From positions 509,721 to 573,720 of the forward strand of contig NMRA01000097.1 of the NCBI GenBank assembly GCA_002633005.1: a stretch of DNA of 64,000 nt. The letters are read 5' to 3'. Within the stretch, counting starts at the first letter, position 1, and each line of letters starts with the position of its first letter. Source of the stretch: Phoronis australis. Lineage: Eukaryota; Phoronida; Phoronidae. The translations under genes were made by a program, and so were the position numbers. The notes under the pieces are model-generated. The model worked only from the letters and a program-made list of their open reading frames with translations. It did no database searches and had not been told where the DNA came from. Positions 1-12,327 of the stretch are shown one piece after another.

Positions 1-368
1 TATTTTAAACCATCAGAATTGAGCGAGAGCAGATTGCTTGCAGTTAAGTTTTATGGGAATGTCTATCAACGACGTACAGTGTCATATGAAATGCGTATCC
101 AGCGCAAAGAAACATCTACTGTCACAGGTCGTGGGTCAAGGGGTTTGTGGGTCGAAGGTGTCGTGGGTCAAGGAGGTCGTGGGGTTTTGGGGGTCGCAGG
201 GATCGTGGGGTATGGGATTCGAAGTTTTAAAATAATCCTTTTGTTAAGACTTGTCTTATTCGAGTTAACATTTCTCCCGTGGGAAATGACTGTCGTTGAT
301 ACGCAGAGTGCAGGTTGGTCTCGCGCGATTACATTTCGTGAAAGTGTCGTTTTTGAGAATACTCTTAC

Positions 369-582
369 ACAGTGAAGTATGATGTTGCATATCGAACCCG
401 TTGTCCGTCGCGCGGAGAATTCTTTGATACACTATTGTTGAAATAGGTCCAGGCGTTGAACATTCGGCTCCGTTAAACGTCAGGTACCATCGGGAACATC
501 CGGGTGAGCCGTGCTGTCGCAGATCTCCGTTGAACTGTACCGCTAGCATACTCTGAGCTGATCTCTTGGTGTATGTGGCCGA
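369..582 (-). CDS. CTHRC1-like domain core exon, second copy (mosaic extracellular gene, partial)
   Basis: This exon encodes the core of a CTHRC1-like domain (the globular C-terminal part of collagen triple helix repeat-containing protein 1, a secreted fold). The diagnostic stretch is CSRWYLTFNGAECSTPG followed by ISTIVYQ, which closely matches the family consensus RWYFTFNGAECSGP. The acceptor is a pyrimidine-rich tract ending TTCTGCAG just above 582. The donor is GTAAGA at 363-368. The exon is 214 nt, begins in phase 0 and ends in phase 1, exactly like the paralogous exon at 32786-32984. The following exon, which should carry the W-G-C and TGW motifs, lies off the left edge. The preceding N-terminal exon was not found. 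Assignment to the same gene as the upstream PAN, CTHRC and FN2 exons is inferred from strand, phase and absence of an intervening gene start; separate tandem genes are possible. Confidence 0.82.
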
Positions 583-2400
583 CTGCAGAACACATGAATC
601 GTACAAGAACATCTCATTAAAGAACTACCTGAACGATATACCATAGTGTGGAAATGAGCACAAGTAGGTCATGCTTTAGACAACACCTAGCTACTCAGTT
701 GGCCGGATAGGGGTAACGTGCATAATACTCCCCCTAAGCTTTCAGTACTGATTTTGTCCCGTGCACTTTAAACAGGCGGTAGGCGAAATCCGCTAACAGA
801 CTATGAGATTTTCACAACATAAAATATACCTTTACTTTTAAACTTGACATTTAAATGCGCTTACTTTGCAGTGATCTTTTCTTGTTCTAAACATATCTCC
901 GAGGAAACATTGAGATACCTAATTGGCAAAGAATTCGAATTCCAAATTTTGGTCGCCGTAAACTGGGGCGTGACCCTTGAAAAATGGAATGGGACGATAA
1001 GGTGGAGTTTGTGTCGCTTTTACTTTTTGTTCGTGATTCCACGTATTTTCCTCAAAATGACACCCGTGGTGGGAATCTCGGGCTGACCGCTAACGATTTT
1101 CATCGATATGTGTAGGTCATGTTGACTAAATGGTATCCAGAGGCATGACAAGTGTTAACTAAAATCCCATGTGCATGTAACCATGTTTTATTTGATCGCA
1201 TTCGCTGTATTTTGAGTAATTCTAAAGGGGTGTACTATCGCCCCCTTCGCCAGCTATATTCAGGGCGATGTTATTGCTCAGTCACGCTCAGGTTTTTCAA
1301 GCCCATATCTATTTTAAAATTGCAGCTCTTATGACCACGAACGAAATGGCATTTGCGTTGCAGCACGCCAGTTAAGCATCTCATTCTGCCTTGCACGGAA
1401 GATTTTAGATGGATAACATAAAGGGTATGCACTGCATAATTTTTAGAACTTCGTAGCACTAAAGTAGAAACTCTGCCTGTTTGCGGGATTCTAATCAATC
1501 CATGTCCTGCCCCTTCTTTACTGCACCATTGGCATTCACAAAAGCAGGTTTAAATTAAAAGTCATGCTTACTGAGTCAAAAGAATGGCTCCAAATGTTTG
1601 AGATTTGACGGGTGTACAAAATCAATGGGTCGTGGACTGTAGCGGAAAACTCCATGAGTACATTCTCTTGTCAATTTATTGTATAATTCAGATTCATGTT
1701 TTAAGTTACGCTTGTATGGGAAAACGATGTTTACGAGGATTAAACTATCAATTATGTTGAACAATAAAAGGCAGTAAATAAAAATATTTACCAATCACAA
1801 ACTGATAAACCTTGTTCTGTTACACGTGGTAGTCAGAAATTGAACATCTACAGTAAGTTTCAGAGTAAGAAGCCCTTGACACATACACGTAGGCAAAACT
1901 TCCGTCAAAACGTCTTTACCCAAGTTTCCTTTACTACCATTTTAAAATAAGTCCCATGTTTAAGACCTTCTTAGTTTAACAAAAATAAATTAGTCTATTA
2001 AGATGTCTGAGATAGTACTTTGCTCAGTAATAATGCGCTGCGCACGTTCTCCGACTCATCCATATTTTCTGAAAAATTACGCAGGAACGTTTTACATTTG
2101 AAAAGTACACCTTTGTATCAGGTTCAGCACAATAAAGTACCCACGAAACATTTAAAAGCTCCTACAGTTCATGACTCACCGCCTATCACAGGGCATTTCC
2201 CCGTATTTAGTTTTAAAGAGCTGGATTAGAAAGTTGTTGACAGTATTTGTTTATTATACTTTTAACCGTTGTTGTTGTTGCACTTGGCCGTTTTGGAAAA
2301 CATGACTTTCACTGTTATATTTTTAGACATCAACAGAATTTACTGAGTTTTTTTAAAGTAACTATTAAAAACGATGTTTAACAACTTTTGAAGACCTCAA
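583..2400. other. no gene recognised; probable intron
   Basis: Only short, unconserved open frames occur on either strand. The stretch lies between two exons of the minus-strand mosaic gene and is most simply intron. The missing N-terminal exon of the second CTHRC1-like domain (expected phase 1 to 0, about 95 nt) could lie anywhere between here and 22965; I did not find it. Confidence 0.5.
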
Positions 2401-3725
2401 CAGCCGATTTCATGAAGTGCTTTAAAGTTAAACCTGGTTTAAGCTGGACTTAGAGCAGGTTTAAAGATAATCTGAATTCCATAATGCTGGTTTAACTTTT
2501 AGACCAGTGGTCTACTAAAACCTGATTTAACTCCAGTAAAGACATGGTCTAAATCAGTTTTCATTTCCCCAACGAGGTCTATACTCCTTAGACCTGCATT
2601 AAAATCGTAAACCAAGTTGAACTTTAGACTTGGACAGACTCATGTTTAATACTATTTGAATATGGCAGACTTTTGCTATATAGGTGCAACTGAATGATGC
2701 CGTGGTGTGCATTTCCAACGCAGTCTTAGAGCGAGGACAGACCAATTCCAATATTCACTTTTAGAACGACACAAGATCAAACGTAACAGGGGGATCAGGA
2801 ACTTTTATAGGGGGGTCGGTACAATGATTTTTAAAAGGAGTGTCTGGCTCAACAATTTGAAAATTGTAGATTAGATATCACTGAAATTAAAGGAAAAGGG
2901 GGGGGGCGGACCCCCTCCCCCTTGACACCCTGGATCCACCTATACGTAGACCAGCACGTACTGAAGGGTGTAATTCGAATTCCTCAGAAGTTGACGGGTC
3001 GAGCAGAGCGTCATCGTCGCAAGCGCAACGCGTATGCCTGAAAAGGGCATCTAAGGATTCTTCTGACCGAGTTGAGTCTCAATTGGTCCTCGATTAAGGT
3101 TGTCGGGCAGGGTCCTCCCCCCCCCACACGGAACTATGTGTTTGAATTTACTTTGTTGCGGCTAATTGTGAGCAAATACTTTAATGTGTGTATATGTTGG
3201 ACACAGAATGAAAAACATCTCCTCATGGTATCCTAGATCTGCCACTGGATCCCTCACCGATGTTCTGAGCATTTTTTCACTGATGAAATTTTGTTCCTTG
3301 CCTTTATTATGGAGCAAATTCTCTCCGAGCTTGCTGACTTGATTTGGCACCATATCACTTGTTCTTAATGACATTTGCTGTTCCTGTCATCGGTTATGGG
3401 AGGGAGCACTTTTTCCTCGTGAGAAAAGATTTCAGCCCTTTTCCGCAAATGTCTTCAATGATTCTACTGCTGTGTGCCATTGTGTACCCACGTGATCAAG
3501 GTTCCGTTGAATCATTCCAATAGCTTCTTGGTTGGGTTAATCCGGACCAACACACTGAGGTGGCTTGAATACTTAAACCTGGTTTTACTAAATCCGCTTT
3601 ATGGTCTAAGAAAACCAGACTTTCAGACTTTTATGCATGTTAGGAGTAAAATTAGACCAGGTTTAGGAAGACCATGGTTACAGATTAAACCTGGTTATAA
3701 AAAACCACCTTTATGAAATCGGCTG
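2401..3725. mobile_element. Non-autonomous DNA transposon with CAGCCGATTTCAT inverted ends
   Basis: The left end reads CAGCCGATTTCATGAAG and the right end is its inverse, ATGAAATCGGCTG at 3713-3725. Both subterminal regions (about 2430-2650 and 3565-3710) are full of variants of AAACCTGGTTTA and TTTAGACCAGG in both orientations, giving a clumped subterminal repeat pattern. No convincing transposase is encoded; the inner part (about 2760-2940) looks like a second, G- and C-run-rich insert. A related single-ended copy is at 53172-53450. This is a MITE or deletion derivative; the superfamily cannot be told because the target duplication is unclear. Confidence 0.7.
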
Positions 3726-4615
3726 CAACTGTTACGCTCAATGGTTTCTAACAAATACATGTATCCAATACGGGTTGCAATACACCAGCCACTCGGTCCA
3801 CTGGTCGAAATTGTTGTCTAGGAAAGAGAAAAAACCGTCAATACAATCCACCAAGATTTCACATAAATATGTAATATATATATACTCTGTGCGCATGCGG
3901 ACCCTCGTTACGACTAGACTATTTACTCACAGCACGTTCGATATGCCCGTTGTCTGTATCATCATTCAACGCCCACCAACTCCATTGGTGAAAGTTGTAC
4001 TCGGGCAATCGTTGGGTGCTACCGTCTCGTGTCACAACTGTTGGCAAATAGATTACCGTGTAGTAGTAATACACTTTATTCACCCCGACAAAAATACAGA
4101 TTTACGCTTACGGAGACTCCGTGAAGTACCCGAAGGTTCCGCTGACCACGTAGCCACCACAGAATGAAAAATACTGTGTTACAGGTAATCAGAATTACAA
4201 AAATTAGGTGATAATGTAATTTAAAACTACTTGTAAAAAGACTAGGAGTGATTATCGAAAATAGTTACACACAAAGCAGTTGGAAATAGTGCACTCAAGT
4301 TCATAACTTTCAAAACAAACATTCTTAAAATAATTTATAACATAGAGTAACGAATGGGTAAACAGTTTTTGGGAGACACGTTCAGGAACGTTAATAATGA
4401 TATGGGGTGGGCATTGCGAAGTCAATCTTCAGCACAACAAGGAGTTTGTAGAAGGTGCCGTTGCCTAGTGTAAAGTTTATAACAGACCCACGGGTTAATA
4501 AATTGAACGTGTTAAAAATGAAGATAAGTAATTAAGAACATATTAGTAGAAAAATTTAATAATAGCAACAACATACAACTCGTTTTTTTGAGTATCTGTG
4601 TAGTCTTAAATAAAC
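3726..4615. other. no gene recognised
   Basis: Unremarkable AT-rich sequence. One 130-codon plus-strand open frame (3775-4167) has no recognisable domain and no supporting splice or composition signal. Confidence 0.4.
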
Positions 4616-4912
4616 TTAAGAATCTGTATGGGCATTAAAATAACTAGAGGTACATTGTAATACTGAGAATAACCTTTTCTGTAATTTGAAAATTCTATGA
4701 TGTTCACACCCCCATAGTAGAATGTCATAATTAAAATGAGGAAGGACAAAACCATTATATACACTGTTCAACGTTTCAAAGGGCAAGAAATGTTTTATGT
4801 TATTAAGAACACCACAGAATCTGTTTATCTTTCTCAACAAATCGTTTATGTGTGGACTCCATAATAAGTTTTGTTGATGGTAACACCAAGTAAATTGAAA
4901 GAGCGAACTCAA
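4616..4912 (-). pseudogene. Non-LTR retrotransposon (LINE) reverse transcriptase C-terminal fragment
   Basis: The minus-strand frame contains LLWSPHINDLLRKINRFCG, then a segment with LPFETLNSVYNGFVLPHFNY and ILLWG. This is the typical region just after the reverse transcriptase catalytic core of CR1/L2/Jockey-like LINEs (pattern W..HI......K....G.L......L....L...Y...V.P...Y....WG). The catalytic YADD part is not preserved upstream, and the frame ends soon after. It is a 5'-truncated or decayed LINE remnant in an intron. The clade is not certain. Confidence 0.72.
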
Positions 4913-5866
4913 TCCGTGTACAAGACATTACCCAACAACCAGAGCCAAAACTGCATTAGCCTAACGACGTATGGTTTTATTAAGTTCCCACAGTATTCAG
5001 AAACCTATTTACAATACGGAATCGGCACTCATTAGGCAGTATCATTTTCTCAATACGTAAACAACAACGCAAGCAATATTGTGACGTGTATGAAGGAATG
5101 TTACGTGTTCTAATGAAGCCAAGAACAGATAAAATAAGTACAAAGGTACACCGTATAGCGTCAGTTCAGAATTGAAAATCCATATATATTTTAAACAGCA
5201 GTACCTGCACTGATGTCAAGGTTATAGCGAATTTCTTCCACGATAATTTTGCTTACGGAGTTCCAGCCCGTTGAGCCGTATATAGTAGAGCCCGCCGATC
5301 TGGCAATATGGATTTGAATGGATCTTAACCCTGCTTTGATGTTGTCGCACAAACCTTCAACTACAACAAGAAATCAAGTCCATTGCTTGTTCCATGAGTC
5401 AGAACAGAACACGTGTAACCTCAATGCAGCGACATGGTACAACACTTCATGTCATTGACATGTCGTTCGCACATGCGCTGCCATACTTTAAATTTAGTCT
5501 GTAGACAGATGGCAAAGGTAAACAGTGATGGGTTGCCAGCTCATGAAATGTTTTCATGGTGGAGCTAGGAGAATGTTGCATTCAATGTGCTTTTATATAC
5601 AGTGTATGTAATCGTTTAATTCAATTGTTTTGTTTGGGAAGACATGGAGGTGGGAATTGCAAATTCTCTTCACTGACATCAAAACGAGACAATACCGACC
5701 CTTTAATTGACATCGATAAATAGCTGTTGTTCATTTCTCAGACTTTAACAGATACTACAAAACACCCGACGTAAGTCCTGTGACCGGTTGCATAAAACAC
5801 TCCCAAATGGGGACTCCACCGGGTTTATTCAATCTTTTGTGTATTTGTTTCGTTCTACCCTCAAAG
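4913..5866. other. no gene recognised
   Basis: No frame with recognisable domains on either strand. Possibly more eroded LINE sequence immediately above 4912, but no motif is readable. Confidence 0.4.
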
Positions 5867-6714
5867 TTATAATATTTTATACCACAATATTAGCCTCGAA
5901 TGGCAGATACAATCGTGTAATAACCCATAAAGACATCTCACCAGTGAGATAACGTTTGGCGGGAAACCGAGGACGGAGTCCAACACGGGACCCTGCAATT
6001 GGTGGTCGCCGACTTTACCACTACACCATGCAGCGACTGACGTCATCAAGAGTGAAAATAGAATACTTAAATGAGCACGCGCAATAATCGCATGTTCAAC
6101 AAACCGCATTGTACTGTACTTATACGCTACAAAAAATAAGAAACATAATTTCCATAAAAATGATATCTTAATTCCGTGAATTTTTTCTCTCATGTACTCG
6201 TACTTCTAAATCACCCATCTCCAGTTTGATTGCGGGTATCGTGCCTTCAGGATCTTTGACTTGAGTATTATATTCAGTTACCAGTGGTAACCTGCTTTAG
6301 CAGGCGATAATTTCCCGGTCGAAGCTTAGCGTGAAAAAACGTGTTTTAAGCTATAATAGTTAGTAAACCTTAATTTATAAATTCAATATTTTTCTATTAT
6401 ATTTAAGTTTTCAATTGGTTTTGAGTTAAATCATTATTTGACAAAAATGCCCTGCTTTTCTTAAAAGGTCACGACCTCCGATCCCGGGCCTCTGCCGTGG
6501 AGAGTCAGAAAAGGTAAATTGATTCATTGCAATGTTTCTCGTTCAGTATGTGGTATAAATAGATTATTACATATTCTCAGCCGTTATCCCCTTATCTAGA
6601 GCCCTTTTGGATTTTGGAGAATTATCACCCTCGTGGCTAACGCCCCTCGGGCGATAATTCTCCAAAATGACCTCGGGCTCTAGATAACGGGGGATAACGA
6701 CTTCGCCATGTAAT
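5867..6714 (-). repeat. tRNA-promoter repeat, copy 1 of a tandem pair
   Basis: About 850 bp that repeats almost end to end with 6715-7560 and again at 47139-47880. On the minus strand it carries a tRNA-like block; the A-box-like motif is intact but the B-box is eroded in this copy. It begins near TATACCACAATATT and its distal end contains TGTGGTATAAATAG, an inverted match. Next to that is a long imperfect hairpin (about 6580-6712) with arms of roughly 50 bp built around TTATCTAGAGCCC and GGAGAATTATC. It does not code for protein. Confidence 0.72.
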
Positions 6715-7560
6715 AATCTATATTTATACCACAATATTGGCCTCGAATGGCAGATACAACCGTGTAATAAACCATAAAGTTATCTCACTAATTAGATAAC
6801 ATTTTGGCGGGAAACCAAGGCCGGATTCGAACCCGGGCCTCATCAGTTGCGAGTCGCCGACTTTACCACTACACCACTCAGCGGCTGACGTCATCGAACG
6901 TGAAAATAGAATACTTAAATGAGCACCCGCAGCAATCGCATGTTCAGCAAAGTGCATTGCGCCGACAGTTATACGCTATGAAACATAAGATGCATAATTT
7001 CCATAAAAACGATATTTTAATTCAGTGAATTTTTTCTCTCGTGTTCTCTCACTTCTAAATCACCGATCTCCAATTTGAATGCAGCTATCGTGTGGTCGGG
7101 ATCCTTTGACTTGAGCATTATAGTCAGTTACTAGTGGTAACCTAGTTTAGCAGACGATATATTCCCGGTTGAAGCTTAGCGTGATAAAATATGTAGTAAG
7201 CTATAACAGTTGCTAAACCTTAATTTATAGGTTCACTTTATTTATATTTTGTTTTATTTTTCAATTGGTTTTGAGTAAAAGCATTATTTTACAAAAAATA
7301 TCTCGGCTTTTCTTAAAAGGACACCACCTCCCACCCCGGGCCTCTGACATAGAAAGTAGTTAAAAAGCCGATGCGAGTCGAGAAAGGTAGATCGATTCAT
7401 TGCAATGTTTCTTGTTCAGTAGCCGGTACAAATGGAATATTACATGTTAACAGAAGTTATCCCCCTTATCTAGAGCACGAGTGGATTTTGGAGAATTATC
7501 GCCCGAGGGGCCATGTAATAATCTGTATTTATCTATCACTTCATCTTTACCATGAGCTTC
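6715..7560 (-). repeat. tRNA-promoter repeat, copy 2 of a tandem pair
   Basis: Second unit, following copy 1 without spacer, with the best preserved pol III type-2 promoter of the family. The homology continues through a shared tail containing TTTGACTTGAG, CAATTGGTTTTGAG and CTTAAAAGG blocks. Only one arm of the hairpin seen in copy 1 survives at the far end (about 7455-7525). The block is likely a SINE or a SINE captured inside a larger foldback element. Confidence 0.72.
6824..6868 (-). promoter_or_regulatory. Internal pol III promoter (A box and B box) of the tRNA-like repeat
   Basis: On the minus strand the A box is TGGTAAAGTCGG (6857-6868), a full match to TRGYNNANNNGG. The B box is GTTCGAATC (6824-6832), a full match to GWTCRANNC. 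The 24 bp spacing is compatible with a tRNA-derived SINE head. The copy at 47139-47880 keeps a good B box; the copy at 5867 does not. Confidence 0.7.
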
Positions 7561-7751
7561 TCTTTAACTGATGTCATTTTCTAATAATATAACTAAAGAC
7601 TCAGCCTTTACTTCGGTAAAAAATAGTAAAGTGAGACTTAGTCCTTAGATTAGGTGCGTTACATGGAGAGGTCCCTATTTATTTTCAATGATCTTGAGAA
7701 TTCATCTTAAATTTCAATCTCCATTTGTATCAAAGCCAAATGTTGACTTAC

Positions 7752-8667
7752 TTAAAGGAGAAGGCAACGGCTACCTATTTCATGTCATTTTGAGAAAAAA
7801 AGGTTCGTTGATTATTCTAGATATATTTTTGAGTTAATTATAGCTTTGGCAATTTAAACAATTACTCGTCCTCTACTCCGGAAGTGACGCTTTGGGAGGC
7901 AAGAATTCCGGGCCAATTTATTTCCATATGGTCTAACTGTGAGAGCTGCCGAGTCGGTCATTGTTCTATCTCGGTTGTGGTAAGTTCGGTCGATCTTTGT
8001 TTTTGTTTATGAGTCAGTCAACATGCCACACTGTTGTTGCGCACCGGGATATACTCATTATCGTCACACGGACAGAAGAACAACTGTCCCACTTGTCCGA
8101 GTGTCCAGCGACACATTCCCACTGCATAGTGACCTGGCACACAAACTGCTTACAAATCCTGTGTGACTCACTCGCCACACAACTGGCACCTTCTAATGAT
8201 AGCTCCAATGCTTTAGACAAATCCACAATAAACTTATCAAAGTTTGCCTCACCGATCTGTTCATTGAACAATGAACTATCCTCTTCAATGGGTGTCGAGC
8301 TTGACCTGTATTCACTCCTACTACTCAACATCACAGCAGGGCTGCCTACAGGCTCTGGGGGATAATGAGTACATGCCGGTACGCAGCAACAGTGTGGCAT
8401 GTTGACTGACTCGTAAACAAAAGCAAACAACGACCGAACTTATCACAACCGAGATAGAACAATGAATGACTAGGCAGCTCTCACAGTCAGACCATATGAA
8501 AATAAATTTGGTCCGAAATTCTTGCCTCCCAAAACGTCAGTTCCGGAGTAGAGAACGAATAATTTATTAAATTACGAAAAGCTGCAATTAAGTGAAAAAT
8601 ATGTCTGAGATAATCAGCGATCCTTATTTGCTAAAAATGACATGAAAAAGGTTGCCTTCCCCTTTAA
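7752..8667 (-). mobile_element. Kolobok-type THAP transposon, deletion derivative A
   Basis: The element is bounded by TTAA on both sides (7752-7755 and 8664-8667), with inverted ends AGG(A/G)G(A/G)AGGCAACG-like. The inverted repeats are about 300 bp, including CTACTCCGGAAGTGACG, the GGGAGGCAAGAATTC block and the start of a THAP gene. TTAA target duplications plus a THAP zinc finger are the hallmarks of the Kolobok superfamily; piggyBac also uses TTAA but has no THAP domain. The two homologous elements are 54063-55250 and 59780-61095. The transposase catalytic part is missing, so this copy is non-autonomous. Confidence 0.8.
8014..8400 (-). pseudogene. Truncated THAP-type transposase remnant in element A
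   Basis: The ATG at 8400 opens MPHCCCVPACTHY, the first zinc-binding stretch of a THAP domain (C-x4-C style). The remaining THAP residues are deleted, and the frame jumps to a downstream segment, EPVGSPAVMLSSRSEYRSSS, then an acidic linker and FDKFIVDLSKALELS, then ECVAGHSDKWDS. Elements B and C have the same segments in the same order with the full THAP part in between, so this is an internal in-frame deletion. The last residues run backwards through the opposite inverted repeat. No catalytic domain is present, and the fragment is probably not functional. Confidence 0.75.
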
Positions 8668-9445
8668 CAGATTCAAACAACAGAACGAAGGGGGATCAGT
8701 GTTTTTTCCGACACACGAATACGCAGTAGATTTAGTAGTGTCCATACTTGGGAGTGTTTCATGCAACCGTGTACTGAAGCTCTCGTCTGGACGCGTGGGC
8801 TTCACGACAAAGGTTCGTTAAAGCATTTGTGAGATACACTGTATATTCCAGTTCACTTACTAACTCCAGTTCCATCCAAGGTACGGTCAACCGCTCGTTT
8901 TTCAGAGTGGGAGAAAATACCATCTATGACACCAGGGCTTGTGCAATCATGGCCGTCAAAACGAATATAGTAGTACAGCTGGCCATATCGGTGCAAGGTG
9001 ATAGTGGATTGAAAAAGAACACGAATAGCAGAGTCTGCTGCTCTCTTAAAGTAGTGGTACGACTGAAATACAACAGGAGGCAGTGTGAGGCAAGAAACGC
9101 AGTAAAGAAGTTTCCAAGTTTTGGGTTACTTAGGGTTACCCCAAAATGTTACCCAAACCGTTGCTCCTTGAATATTATATTACTACTAAAGCAAACATTT
9201 CAAAATTACTGTGAGTGGAGGCCATTTCTTCCAGAACAATAATGTTGCCGTTTCATGGTGTTTCTAAATTCGCTTTAGTGTTCCCCGTTTCCATGCAATA
9301 GCATTAAATTTATAGGAAGCGAACTAAGCTGTCAATCACTGGAGTGCATTTGTCACTTGAGATGCATGTTGTTGGTGCTTGCAGTGGTTCCACTATACAG
9401 TCCTTCATTGGTGTGTTAACTACAACCACGCTATTCCAATCAAAT
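8668..9445. other. no gene recognised
   Basis: A 137-codon plus-strand frame (8829-9242) exists but shows no domain, biased composition or conserved motif. I treat the stretch as intronic. Confidence 0.4.
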
Positions 9446-9560
9446 AGATGTTGCAATGCCGTCAGTTACCGACGAATAAAAATATAAAATCGTAAAGCTG
9501 CGTAAAACTAAAATGACTAGCGCCGGTACTAAAATATATTAAAATATCCCCACGTATCGA
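9446..9560 (+). repeat. Dispersed direct repeat, left copy
   Basis: About 105 bp around TGCAATGCCGTCAGTTACCG that recurs, diverged, at 13776-13885 in the same orientation. The two copies stand on either side of the pogo-type element, a few hundred bases from its ends. Nature unknown; probably an old short repeat. Confidence 0.6.
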
Positions 9561-10699
9561 GCGATGCGCTCTTTTTCAAGGGTGTACTACAGACTGATAA
9601 ATACATGTGGATAGAACTAAAATGAAATGGCACAGGGGACCTCATAGTGACATGCAATAAACGTGTCATACGTAGGCCTGCCCCACTTGTAGTTGTCATG
9701 TCCTGTTTTGTTCATATTTTTCACGGTTATTGTATGTTGGATGGTGATTTTTCAAAATACATGTATATCTGGTTAACATAGAACAGTGACGTTTTAAGGT
9801 CAATCCACGAATTCTCCCTTAGTAGTGCGTCTGGATTGTGGCGTGACAACTTTACAATACAAGGAACACAGTGAAGAAACTGACAGTAAGACCAAAAAGT
9901 TTTCAAAGTTTTTGCTTATAGAGTAACATGGGGCAAACCGCCCCTATTAAGCAAAAATCTGTTTGTCTTCCTCCATAGGTTTCAGAAATACTTCGAAATA
10001 ACTGCATTTGATTTCGGTTAGATTGATCTACATTATATCACAAACAGATGCCGATATTCTTAATCCAAAAAATCACAGATCAAAAACTAAAGAATTAAAT
10101 TTGGCCTTTTGCCCCATGCTCGGGGCAAAACGCCTTTTCACAGGGTGCAAGAGGTCTGGCATGGGCGTTATGCCCCATATGTGATTGACACAGTACCCCA
10201 AGTATGCACACTTAAAATATACTTTCTATAAAAGTTTAAAAATATCAATTTTATGAGTGGTTAAGTCGTGTTAAGTTGAACAGTAAAATGTCAATCTTTA
10301 AGTACTGCATGCTAAGAAGCTGGTGTATTTATAGAAATAAGCACATCATAAGAAATGCACATTACTTTATTCAACAAAGCAAAAAATCTAGCTTATCTAT
10401 CAAATTTATAGCAACACAGTAACAGTCGCTATAATTATTCGCAGATGGGAAACACGAAGATGAGTAAATCAGGTGTGCAGGTCTCATGTGCCCAGTTGTG
10501 GCACTTCTGGCACTGCAGCCACAGTTCCCGAGGTGTTGAGCAACTCTATGACTCTCCGAACACCAGACACATCTCGTCCTCCTCTCGGGATTTACATTTG
10601 CGTGTCTTTTCCTGTGTTTTTTTTTCTTCGCTGACTGGGATGTTTGCCTTTTTTCCTCTAGCTTTCTCTTTTAGGGTGATGAAGTGACTACAGCCGCTG

Positions 10700-11262
10700 T
10701 TTCTGCCCTCGATGTCGAGTGCCGGGATGAGCTCGGCAATGGCGACAGTTGTCTTATGATGTCTTCGATTTCCTCTTGCTCAAGAACTCTCTTGTCCTGC
10801 AGAACACGTGTGTAGTGACCAACATCGTCACCAATCCTTGTAAATCGTACAATCAGGGACTCCTTCTCAGGCTTTCCGATTCCGAATTGTGCGATAACAG
10901 CGTCGTCAGAATTCAGCACGGTGATGTTATTTTCAATCACTTTGCTTAATGCCGCCAGCTCTAGTTTTCCTGGCATGCACGTCGGGTCAGCTAAGGCAGC
11001 TATGCTTTCTTTCATCGAGTTGTATTGCAGTTCCCTCGGTAGGTCCCCATTGATTACCTCCGTATTCAACCCCTCATATTCATCGATGTTCTGGCACAAT
11101 CATGCAATTCATCACTTTCCCTCTCAGGCCATCAGCTTGGGTAGTCTCTTATAAATCCATGATAGGATCTAACGGTCGTCCATGCTGATCTCTCTCCGCA
11201 TTTTGGAGATGCATCTCCATAGAGATTACCAAACTGCAGGAAAGACAGCGTCCATCCCCCGA
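10700..11262 (-). other. OTU-family cysteine protease domain within the transposase pseudogene
   Basis: The segment opens with GDGRCLSCSL; GDGRC at 11245-11259 holds the catalytic Asp and Cys of OTU deubiquitinases. It continues through QHGRPLDPIMDL, QADGLRGKVMN, DLPRELQYNSMKESIAALAD, KLELAALSKVIENNITVLN and ends in DDVGHYTRVL (His codon at 10815-10817), the catalytic His-Tyr end. The spacing fits a complete OTU fold of about 150 residues. One nonsense codon (in DL*ET) and one frameshift near 11100 break it. OTU enzymes cleave ubiquitin linkages; whether this copy's ancestor did so is unknown. OTU domains are known in Helentron-type Helitrons; I know of none inside pogo transposases. Confidence 0.8.
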
Positions 11263-12327
11263 CGTTTGTATTTCTCTAACCGTCGACGGTATTTCGACGG
11301 CGTTCTACGTCAGTGAGTCTGCCAATACCACAGAAGGCGAGCAGCATCTTGTTCTTCCTTCGAGATCACCATGAAGGACCCTTCAAAGTCTTCATCTCCA
11401 AACACGTTTAGGTCAAAAAGCCATAACCCGCAAGCCAGAAAGCCATTTACGGCTCTCGCAGTCGGGGACGGCTGTGAGAAGAAATGCTTTGCCTGATAGT
11501 GCTGCAGTTTCGTAAATAGTGATTATCCCCCTGTGTTGGCCGTCATCCAGCTGTCAGCCTCTTTATTAAAGGCGGCCTTTAAGAATTTGAAGTAACATCT
11601 GTCAAGCGGTTGTAATTTGTGGGTGCAGTGCGGTGGAAACTTTATCAGTTATATGCCTTTATCGCGACAATTGTCGACTGCTTGAAGCGTTTTGTGACAA
11701 TGGTGCCCGTCTAATAAAATAATGTGAGGACTTTCCTTCGAACAGTTCGTCACTTTATTAAAATGTTCCAACCATTCACAAAACAGATCTGCATTTGTCC
11801 ATCCACTGCGACTGGCGCGCCCGATTGACAGTGGAGGAGCATTAATCATTAGCTCTCCTGCATTCGCTTTCTGGGAAATATATACGTAGGGGGTGCATGT
11901 ACCGGAAGCACTACATACACAACTCAAGTGACCAATGCTCCTCGTTCACCACTTGTTATTCTCCCAACCTGACGAACGCCTTTGCAAGCCATTACTTTCC
12001 GTGCTTGCTGGACCGTTGTGAAACCTGGTCTCATCCATATTCCAAATCCTTGATGGCAAGTAATTGTGTTCATTTAGACAATCCTGGAGTAGGCTTTAAA
12101 AGCCAGAAACTCGCTGTTTGTTAAACTGCAAAGCCCTGGACATACTTGCGCCGGTGGGTTTTCTCAAACTGAGGTCGTGTCGCCTGAGGAAAGCCTTAGC
12201 CCAGTCTGTTCCTGCCAACTTGGTTGTCGTGTTGAAGGGATGATCAAAGCCGTTTCAGTGACATCGAAAGCAAGTCTGCGCAAGTCATGCATGTACAGCC
12301 CGAACAAACGACGCTGCATTCCCTATA

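Noticed and set aside
19-375. 118-codon plus-strand frame at the left edge
   Set aside because: Gly/Val-rich translation of a GTGGGTCAAGG-type simple repeat and partly the antisense of the CTHRC1-like exon.
3775-4167. 130-codon plus-strand open frame
   Set aside because: Random-looking composition and no conserved motif.
8829-9242. 137-codon plus-strand open frame
   Set aside because: No recognisable family, no signal or motif, lies in the large intron of the mosaic gene.
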